38,134 nt of DNA from Lentisphaeria bacterium. GTDB taxonomy: Bacteria > Verrucomicrobiota > Lentisphaeria > Oligosphaerales > Oligosphaeraceae. Below the pieces are notes generated by a model. It worked only from the letters and a program-made list of their open reading frames with translations. It searched no databases and was not told where the DNA came from. The stretch is taken from NCBI GenBank assembly GCA_016287975.1, contig JAEEXV010000297.1, forward strand, positions 1 through 38,134. Reading direction: 5' to 3'. Numbering within the stretch: the stretch's first letter is position 1; each line of letters begins with the position of its first letter. The translations under genes and the position numbers were made by a program. Positions 32,431-38,134 of the stretch are shown here, in pieces.

Positions 32431-32656
32431 TCAAGATTCAAGATTCAAAGGCAGTTCAAGATTCAAGATTCAAGATTCAAAGGCAAGTCAAGATTCAAGA
32501 TTCAAGATTCAAAGGCAGCTCAAGATTCAAGATTCAAGATTCAAAGGCAAGTCAAGATTCAGGATTCAAGATTCAAGTCCCGTCAAGATTCAGGATTCAA
32601 GATTCAAAGGCAAGTCAAGATTCAGGATTCAAGATTCAAAGGCAAGATTCAAGATT
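32431..32656. repeat. GATTC-rich hierarchical tandem array
   Basis: The basic word AAGATTC occurs mostly in groups of three, separated by AAAGGCAAG or close variants, giving a 32-bp higher-order unit repeated about seven times (first and last copies incomplete). By eye there are about 21 GATTC sites in 226 bases. In later units the second word changes to AGGATTC. The array ends 27 bases before the ATG at 32683 and is far more AT-rich and purine-biased than its surroundings. It has no unique spacers, so it is not CRISPR. Confidence 0.93.
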
Positions 32657-32682
32657 ATAGTAATCCAAAAGGACCCACCGCC

Positions 32683-35133
32683 ATGCCACACTCGCCCGTC
32701 CCATTTTTCCGTCGTCTCGCGCTATTGCTTCTGCTGTTGCCGGCGTTCTTTCTCGGCGCCGCGGACGACGAGGGCGCGCCCGTCCGCTGCGACACCAGCC
32801 GCCTTGTCGCGGGGCGCTTCCCCATCCCGCGTCAGCGCACCGTTTCCACCAAATCCGGCGGGGCGCCCACCCCAAACTATATCGGCGACTACAGCGCCCT
32901 TGAGAACGCCCTGGTGCAGGGCTGGAATGACCTGGCCACTGAAATCGACATCACCGCCCTCAGCATCTCCGTCGACGACATCCAGGACCTCTATTACAAC
33001 ATCCTGAACCTCCATGGCGAATGCTTCCACGTCGACTGGTTCAGTTATTATTCCCGCAACGGCTACATCACCCGCCTCCGCCCAACCTATCTCACCACGG
33101 ACGCCGCCACCATCGCCGCCATGCGCCAGCAGCTCGAAGCCGCCACCGCCAAGGCCCTCGCGCAGCTCCGCCCAGGCATGACCGACCTCGAAAAGGCGCT
33201 CGTCCTCCACGACTATCTCGCCGCCAACTGCGAATACGACTACACCCTCGCCCTCGACCACATCCGCGACGCCTACGGCCCCCTCGTCCTCAAGCGCGCC
33301 GTCTGCGCTGGATACGCCATCGCCTACGCCCATCTCCTCCGCCGCGCAGGCATCCCCGCCGACTACATCGTCTCCGACTACGAGGACCACGCCTGGAACG
33401 CCGTCCAGATCGACGGAAAGTGGTACCACGTCGATGTGACCTGGGACGACGGCGACACCCCCGAGCGCTTCCACCACGGCTATTTCCTCCTGAGCGACTC
33501 CCGCCTCAAGAACAACCCTGGATACTCCCCCCACCGCATGTGGGACTACCCCGCCTACGGCTGCACCAGCACCCGCTTCGACAGCTACTTCTGGCGCAAT
33601 GCCGCCGACGGCGCGCTCCCCTGCATCGACGGCCAGACCTACGCCATCAAGGACGGCACCGGCGAACTCTACGCCTACATCCCCGCCACAGGCAAGGGCT
33701 CCCGCGTCTGCCGCCTGCCCGAGGAGACCTGGTATGTCTGGGGCTCCAGCACCAGTTACTACACGTCTCCCTACAACTGCCTCGCCGCCTTCAACGGCAT
33801 GCTCGTCTTCAACGGCCGCGACGACCTCTACCTCTTCAATCCCCTCGACGGCACCTATGCCGCCATCCCCGCCGAGCTGCCCTCCAACGGCTACCGCTAT
33901 GGCGTGCGCGTCGACGAGGGCACCAGCCTCTACGCCGTCACCCGCCAGGCCCCCAACGGCACCCCCTCCTACACGAAGATCAACTGGACAAAGGTGACCA
34001 GCGTCGCCGTCTCGCCCGCGGAAAAGGCCTACACCGCCACTGGCACCAGCGCCACCAAGGCACTCCAGCTCTCCGCCACCGTCTCGCCCGCCTCCGCCAC
34101 CTGCAAATTCGTGCAATGGCGCTCCGACAACGAGGCCGTCGCCACCGTCGCCTCCAACGGCAAAGTGACTGTCCACCTCGCCGCCAGGGGCACCGCCACC
34201 ATCACCGCCACCGCCTACGACGGCGGCTTCCAGGCGCATTGCGACATCACGGTCGAAAACCCCGTCTACGACATCACCCTCGCCGCCTCGCCCAATGAAG
34301 GCGGCAGGGCCACGGGCGGCGGCACCTACGAACTCGGCGTCGCCGTCACCCTCGTCGCCACCCCCGAGACTGGCTATGACTTCACTGGCTGGTACAACGG
34401 AAACACCCTCCTCTCCACCAGCGCCACCTATTCCTTCGCCGCCGCCGCCAGCATCGTCTGCACCGCCCGCTTCGCGCTCCATCCCTGCGCCATCACCGCC
34501 GCCTCCTCCGCCGACGGCCAGGGCACCGTCAGCGGCGCCGAAACCTTCCCCTACGGCACTGCCGTCACCCTCGTCGCCACCCCCGCCTTCGGACACGACT
34601 TCCTCGGATGGTACCAGGGCGACACCCTCGTCTCCACCGACCTCGAATACACCTTCACCGCCACTGGGGACGCCGCATTCACCGCCCGCTTCCAGCCCCA
34701 CCCATACGCCATCGAACTCGCCCTCGCCCGCGGCTGGAACCTCATCGGCCTGCCATTCGACCTCGACGCCGACAGCGACGCACGCATCCGCGCCGAAATC
34801 CTCTTCCTCCCCGACGGCAAAAAGACCGCTCGGCGCCGCGTCACCCCAGGCACCCCGCTCCCTGGCGGCACCGTCCTCTGGCTCTACCACGACGGATCGC
34901 CCTGCACCCTGCCCCTCACTGGCACCTGCTCCCCGCTGCGCGCCGTCCCCGCTACCTCCGCCGTCACCCCGATCATGAGCAGCGCCCTCCCCGACGCCGC
35001 CCTCCTCAAGGTCTGGAACGCCTATCGCTGGGATCCCGCCGCACGCATATTCACCCCCGCCACCTCCCTCGCTCCAGGCGAGGCCGTCCTCCTCGCCACC
35101 CCGCCCCGCGGAAACATCCTGCCGGTGGAATAA
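32683..35133 (+). CDS. Secreted transglutaminase-like protein with Ig-like, InlB-type and GWNL domains
   Basis: This 816-residue protein has a signal peptide (FFRRLALLLLLLPAFFLGAA). A transglutaminase-like cysteine domain follows at about 155-260, with a complete triad: Cys208 in RAVCAGYAIAYAHLL, His236 in EDHAWNAVQI, Asp251 in WYHVDVTWDD. Residues about 438-526 are a Big_2-type Ig domain (VTSVAVSPAEKAYTATG to AHCDITVEN). Two InlB/Flg_new-type repeats follow (GYDFTGWYNGNTLLSTSATY; GHDFLGWYQGDTLVSTDLEY). The C-terminal ~135 residues hold GWNLIG and LWLY motifs shared with the secreted protein at 17052. Such proteins act at the cell surface as proteases or cross-linkers; the substrate is unknown. 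AAGGA lies 10 bases before ATG. The IS element begins one base after its stop codon. Confidence 0.83.
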   Translation: MPHSPVPFFRRLALLLLLLPAFFLGAADDEGAPVRCDTSRLVAGRFPIPRQRTVSTKSGGAPTPNYIGDYSALENALVQGWNDLATEIDITALSISVDDIQDLYYNILNLHGECFHVDWFSYYSRNGYITRLRPTYLTTDAATIAAMRQQLEAATAKALAQLRPGMTDLEKALVLHDYLAANCEYDYTLALDHIRDAYGPLVLKRAVCAGYAIAYAHLLRRAGIPADYIVSDYEDHAWNAVQIDGKWYHVDVTWDDGDTPERFHHGYFLLSDSRLKNNPGYSPHRMWDYPAYGCTSTRFDSYFWRNAADGALPCIDGQTYAIKDGTGELYAYIPATGKGSRVCRLPEETWYVWGSSTSYYTSPYNCLAAFNGMLVFNGRDDLYLFNPLDGTYAAIPAELPSNGYRYGVRVDEGTSLYAVTRQAPNGTPSYTKINWTKVTSVAVSPAEKAYTATGTSATKALQLSATVSPASATCKFVQWRSDNEAVATVASNGKVTVHLAARGTATITATAYDGGFQAHCDITVENPVYDITLAASPNEGGRATGGGTYELGVAVTLVATPETGYDFTGWYNGNTLLSTSATYSFAAAASIVCTARFALHPCAITAASSADGQGTVSGAETFPYGTAVTLVATPAFGHDFLGWYQGDTLVSTDLEYTFTATGDAAFTARFQPHPYAIELALARGWNLIGLPFDLDADSDARIRAEILFLPDGKKTARRRVTPGTPLPGGTVLWLYHDGSPCTLPLTGTCSPLRAVPATSAVTPIMSSALPDAALLKVWNAYRWDPAARIFTPATSLAPGEAVLLATPPRGNILPVE

Positions 35134-35850
35134 GAGTTTATCCGTAAATAATACCTCGTTTTCTGAAAACAATGATGGTGGCCGCCAACTGGAGCAGTCC
35201 CTCAAACGACGACTTCCTCTTCTCGAACCGGACAAGAATCTTCCTGAACCTGTTGCCCCACGAGTGCGCCACCTCCACAATCCACCTGCGCGCCTTCTTC
35301 CCGGCAGCCAGCTCCTTCTTCTCTTCGCCGCGCGACCGCACATGCGGAACATAGCCGTGCCTGCGCATGACAGCCCACGCCTCCTCGCTGTCGTAGCCCG
35401 CATCGGCACAGAGATTCTGACGCCTCCTCCCCCGCGGCCTCCTCACCCTGGAGGCGAGGACATTCTCCACCTGCGTTACGTCATGCCGGTTGGCCCCGGT
35501 CACGACTATCGACAACGGGAGACCATGCCCATCGACCGGCACGTGCCGCTTTGTTCCCCTTTTTCCTCCTGTCGGTCGGATTGGGGTCCACGGCCTCGGT
35601 GGCGAGTGGAGCCCTGCCCTGGCTCCCGTCGATGCTCTGCCATCTCCACGCAATGCCCTCCATTTCATCGTACTCGGCAAGCCCCTTCTTCCAAAGCCTG
35701 AGGAAAAAGCCAGCTTTGGTCCACTTCTGGAAATACGCATGGATGCTGCTTGCGCTGCCGAATTCTCTTGGAAGCGCTTTCCACTGGATGCCGGTCCGAA
35801 GGACATAGACGATGGCGCAGAAAACCTTGCGTGAATCGACCCATCGGGGC
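35134..35850 (-). mobile_element. 5'-truncated IS5-family insertion sequence
   Basis: The element comprises a split transposase frame and a right end beginning GAGTTTATCCGTAAATAA immediately after the TAA stop of the preceding gene. The left terminal repeat and the first ~45 transposase codons are missing; the sequence runs instead straight into the 38-bp hairpin repeats. No matching inverted end is seen up to 36000. CCGG is frequent here (six sites by eye in 717 bases), unlike neighbouring genes, consistent with foreign origin. Confidence 0.75.
35138..35849 (-). pseudogene. IS5-family transposase remnant, two frames
   Basis: The N-terminal part reads WVDSRKVFCAIVYVLRTGIQ, then WKALPREFGSASSIHAYFQK and SIDGSQGRAP in one frame. 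The C-terminal part reads TKRHVPVDGHGLPLSIVVTG, then LCADAGYDSEEAW and VEVAHSWGNRFRKILVRFEK in the +1 frame. They meet at AGGAGGAAAAAGGGG (minus strand, near 35555-35570). All three DDE regions are recognisable. The split could be programmed frameshifting, known in parts of the IS5 family, or an indel. The missing N-terminal helices and start codon make the copy non-autonomous either way. Confidence 0.75.
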
Positions 35851-35980
35851 CCCTGGCGTTCCGTGCCGGCCCATTCTTGGGCCGGAAGTCCTGGCGTTCC
35901 GTGCCGGGCCATTCTTGGGCCGGAAGCCCTGGCGTTCCGTGCCGGCCCATTCTTGGGCCGGAAGACCTGGGCGTTCCGTG
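35851..35980. repeat. Three 38-bp tandem repeats each holding an ATTCTT hairpin (copies 4-6)
   Basis: Units start at 35851, 35889 and 35927 with CCTGGCGTTCCGTG; a fourth partial unit starts at 35965. The loops lie at 35872-35877, 35910-35915 and 35948-35953. Units 1 and 3 have arms CCGGCCC/GGGCCGG. Unit 2 has CCGGGCC/GGGCCGG with one mismatch. The array sits between the broken IS end and the trpA stop codon, so on the minus strand it forms the 3' end of the trp transcript. Confidence 0.92.
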
Positions 35981-35985
35981 GATGG

Positions 35986-36765
35986 TCACCGCGCGCATCC
36001 TGCGCGCAGTTCGCGCACGAGCGCGGGCGCGGCGCCAGGGGTGGCGCAGGCCTTGACGAAGGCGGAGCCGACAATGACCCCGTCCGCATCCTGCGCGACC
36101 GCATGGGCGGCCTCGCCGCTGCCGATGCCGAAGCCGACCGCGACGGGGATGCCTGCGGCGGCGCGCACCTCGCGGATGCGCTCGGCGAGTTCGGGGGGCA
36201 GCGTGCTGCGCACGCCAGTGATTCCGCGCACCGAGACGTAGTAGATGAATCCAGTCGCGCCCTCGACGATCCGCCGCATGCGGGCGGCGTCGGTGGCGGG
36301 GGAGACGAGCGGGATCAGGTGCAGCCCGTGGCGGCGGCAGGGCGCGAGCAGTTCGTCGCGTTCCTCCAGCGGCAGATCGACGGCGAGGATGCCGTCGAGG
36401 CCGATGCGCTCCAGTTCGGCGCAGAGCGCCTCTTCGCCATAGTGGAACATCAGATTCATATAGCTGAAGAGGATGATTCCCGTCTCAGGGTGGCGTTCCC
36501 GCAGGCGCGCGGCCATCGCGAGGATCTTCGGGAGCGTGCAGCCGCTGTGGATGGCGGCTTGGCCTGCGGCGGAGATCACCGCCCCGTCCGCCATCGGATC
36601 CGAGAAGGGCACGCCCAGTTCGATGATGTCGGCGCCATGGTCGATCGCCGCCTCGATGTCGGCCTCGCTCCGCGCCATGTCGGGGTACCCTGCCTCGGCG
36701 AAGATGACCAGCGCCGCGCGCCCCTCGGCGCGGCAACGGGAAAAGATTGCTGCGATGCGGTCCAT
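35986..36765 (-). CDS. trpA: Tryptophan synthase alpha subunit
   Basis: TrpA (259 residues) cleaves indole-3-glycerol phosphate and passes indole to TrpB. The catalytic residues fall at the classic positions Glu49 and Asp60 in ELGVPFSDPMADG. LIPLVSPATDAARM and YYVSVRGITGVRS match the phosphate-binding and loop-6 regions, and VAVGFGIGSGEAA follows. ATG 36765 with GGAGG upstream is preferred over an in-frame start at 36789 that overlaps trpB. It lies 13 bases after trpB and is the last gene of the operon in this window; the hairpin repeats and the IS remnant follow its stop. Confidence 0.95.
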   Translation of the reverse strand: MDRIAAIFSRCRAEGRAALVIFAEAGYPDMARSEADIEAAIDHGADIIELGVPFSDPMADGAVISAAGQAAIHSGCTLPKILAMAARLRERHPETGIILFSYMNLMFHYGEEALCAELERIGLDGILAVDLPLEERDELLAPCRRHGLHLIPLVSPATDAARMRRIVEGATGFIYYVSVRGITGVRSTLPPELAERIREVRAAAGIPVAVGFGIGSGEAAHAVAQDADGVIVGSAFVKACATPGAAPALVRELRAGCAR

Positions 36766-36778
36766 TCGTGGTTCCTCC

Positions 36779-37957
36779 TTACATTCCATGCTGCCGCTTG
36801 TAGTTGCGGATGTTCTCCATGTCCTTGTCGCCGCGCCCCGAGAGATTCACGATGAGAATGCTCTCCTTCGGCAACTTCGGCGCCTCCTTCAGCGCCTGCG
36901 CGACCGCGTGCGAACTCTCCAGCGCGGGGATGATCCCCTCCAGGCGGCACAGCGTGTCGAAGGCGGCGATCGCCTCGTCGTCGTTGATCACCTCGTAGTG
37001 CGCCTTGCCCAGATCCGCCCAGTACGCATGCTCTGGCCCGACCCCTGGATAGTCCAGCCCCGCCGAGACCGAGTAGGTGTCCAGCGCCTGCCCGTTGTCG
37101 TCCTGCAGCAGATACGACTTCGAGCCGTGCAGGATGCCGACGCGGCCGCCGTTGATGGAGGCCGCGTGGTTCCCCGTCGCGACCCCCTCGCCGCCCGCCT
37201 CGACCCCCACCAGCCGCACCGACGGGTCGTCCTCGAAGCCCGCGAAGAGCCCGATGGCGTTGGAGCCGCCGCCGACGCAGGCGATGACCTCGTCAGGAAG
37301 CCGCCCCGCCTGTTCCAGGATCTGGCGCCGCGCCTCCTTGCCGATGACGGACTGGAAATCCTTGACCATCATCGGATAGGGATAGGGCCCCGCGGCGGTG
37401 CCGATGAGATAGAAGGTCGTGTCCGAGGTCGCCGTCCACTCGCGGATCGCGGCGTTCATCGCGTCCTTGAGCGTCTGGCCGCCCTCGGTGATCGAGCGCA
37501 CCTTCGCCCCCAGGCACGCCATGCGCTCGACATTCGGCGCCTGCCGCGCGACGTCCACCGCGCCCATGAAGACCTCGCATTCCATCCCGAAGAGCGCGGC
37601 GACGGTCGCGGTCGCGACGCCGTGCATCCCCGCGCCCGTCTCGGCGATGACGCGACGGCATCCCATGCGCTTCGCCAGCAGGATCTGCCCCATCGTGTTG
37701 TTGATCTTGTGCGCTCCGGTGTGGTTGAGGTCCTCGCGCTTGAGGTAGATGCGCGCGCCGCCGCAGTGCTCCGTCAGCCGTCGCGCGAAGTAGAGCGGCG
37801 ACTCCCGCCCGACGTAGTCCTTCAGCAGCCCGTCCAGTTCCGCCTGGAAGGACGGATCCGCCTTGGCTTCGAGATACGCCTTCTCTAGCGCCTGGAGCGT
37901 GGGCATCAGCGTTTCGGCGACATACTGCCCGCCGTAGATTCCGTAATGGGTCTTCAT
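36779..37957 (-). CDS. trpB: Tryptophan synthase beta subunit
   Basis: TrpB (392 residues) is the PLP enzyme joining indole and serine. Lys84 in [10 protein letters not shown] carries PLP, and [34 protein letters not shown] and the phosphate-binding [12 protein letters not shown] are classic TrpB1. GAGGAG lies about nine bases before ATG 37957. The start overlaps the stop of trpF (ATGA), so translation is coupled. The order trpF-trpB-trpA is a standard operon end. Confidence 0.97.
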   Translation of the reverse strand: MKTHYGIYGGQYVAETLMPTLQALEKAYLEAKADPSFQAELDGLLKDYVGRESPLYFARRLTEHCGGARIYLKREDLNHTGAHKINNTMGQILLAKRMGCRRVIAETGAGMHGVATATVAALFGMECEVFMGAVDVARQAPNVERMACLGAKVRSITEGGQTLKDAMNAAIREWTATSDTTFYLIGTAAGPYPYPMMVKDFQSVIGKEARRQILEQAGRLPDEVIACVGGGSNAIGLFAGFEDDPSVRLVGVEAGGEGVATGNHAASINGGRVGILHGSKSYLLQDDNGQALDTYSVSAGLDYPGVGPEHAYWADLGKAHYEVINDDEAIAAFDTLCRLEGIIPALESSHAVAQALKEAPKLPKESILIVNLSGRGDKDMENIRNYKRQHGM

Positions 37958-38133
37958 TTGGTGTTCTCCTCTTTGCATGCCTTGCTCAATGCCAAAATCT
38001 TCTCTGGATCCTTGACTCCTGGAGCGGCCTCGGTGCCGCTCCCGCAGTCGACCGCGAACGCGCCGCTCGCGGCGAACGCCGCCGCCGCGTTGGCGGCGGT
38101 GATGCCGCCCGCGACGACCACGGGCCTCCACGC
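37954..38133 (-). CDS. trpF: Phosphoribosylanthranilate isomerase, 3' end only
   Basis: The minus strand from the window edge reads [20 protein letters not shown], then [20 protein letters not shown], and ends at TGA 37956-37954. The pattern (A)GG(I/L)xxxN, then VD-x-x-SG-x-E-x-xPGxKD, is the C-terminus of TrpF, which isomerises PRA to CdRP in tryptophan synthesis. Only about 60 codons are inside the window. The overlap with trpB and the pathway context support the call. Confidence 0.88.
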   Translation of the reverse strand, partial: AWRPVVVAGGITAANAAAAFAASGAFAVDCGSGTEAAPGVKDPEKILALSKACKEENTK

Positions 38134-38134
38134 C

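Noticed and set aside
32656..32661. TATAGT as the -10 of the gene at 32683
   Set aside because: The start point would fall at the ribosome-binding site, leaving almost no leader, and the -35 position lies in the repeat array without a match.
32722..35409. 895-codon minus-strand frame opposite the transglutaminase-like gene
   Set aside because: It is antisense to a gene with signal peptide, catalytic triad and named domains; the composition is typical of a shadow frame.
35851..35980. Integron attC sites or REP/RAYT elements of known type
   Set aside because: The hairpins lack attC core sites and the GTAG/GGAG marks recognised by known REP transposases; no integrase or RAYT gene is present.

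Overview
The window is GC-rich (about 60-65% by eye) bacterial DNA. It carries genes for lipid A synthesis (lpxA, lpxB), so the cell should have an outer membrane. It also carries a flavodiiron protein for O2/NO removal, which suits an anaerobe or microaerophile, and large secreted proteins built from Ig-like, InlB-type, transglutaminase and FGE-fold domains. Together these suggest the PVC superphylum, most likely Lentisphaerota/Victivallales or Kiritimatiellota. That placement is inferred from gene style; no rRNA is present to prove it.

Layout. 1-814 (minus): lexA followed by a membrane-anchored partner that runs off the window. 1040-1822 (plus): an unrecognised secreted coiled-coil protein. 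2024-10162 (plus): ribosomal protein operon rplV-rpsC-rplP-rpmC-rpsQ-rplN-rplX-rplE-rpsN-rpsH-rplF-rplR-rpsE-rplO, a terminator, then secY. The usual upstream S10 genes, rpmD (L30) and the downstream alpha-operon genes are absent here. 10183-10624: terminator and GC-rich repeats between convergent secY and cca. 10625-16742 (minus): cca, a YycJ-type metallo-hydrolase, lpxB, a 25-unit 9-bp repeat array, metX and a flavodiiron protein. 16848-16921 (minus): tRNA-Gly(CCC). 17052-19208 (plus): secreted Ig/FGE-fold protein. 19301-21857 (plus): rplU, tyrS, lpxA. 22035-24412 (plus): a lipoprotein solute-binding protein overlapping a membrane SpoIIE-type phosphatase. 24563-26611 (plus): glycosidase-like protein. 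26733-32270 (minus): a giant alpha-2-macroglobulin without a signal peptide. 32431-32656: a GATTC-rich array. 32683-35133 (plus): secreted transglutaminase-like protein. 35134-35980: truncated IS5-family element and three 38-bp hairpin repeats. 35986-38134 (minus): trpA, trpB and the 3' end of trpF.

The signals of most interest lie outside ordinary gene calls. A family of hairpins keeps the loop ATTCTT while its arms covary; six copies occur at three gene ends. CCGG is strongly avoided in most genes but not in the macroglobulin gene or the IS remnant, which marks both as recent arrivals. Two intergenic arrays are built on CCGG- and GATTC-containing words. A promoter motif with identical spacing lies before tRNA-Gly and rplU. 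An uncharacterised GWNL-type domain is shared by the two large secreted proteins.
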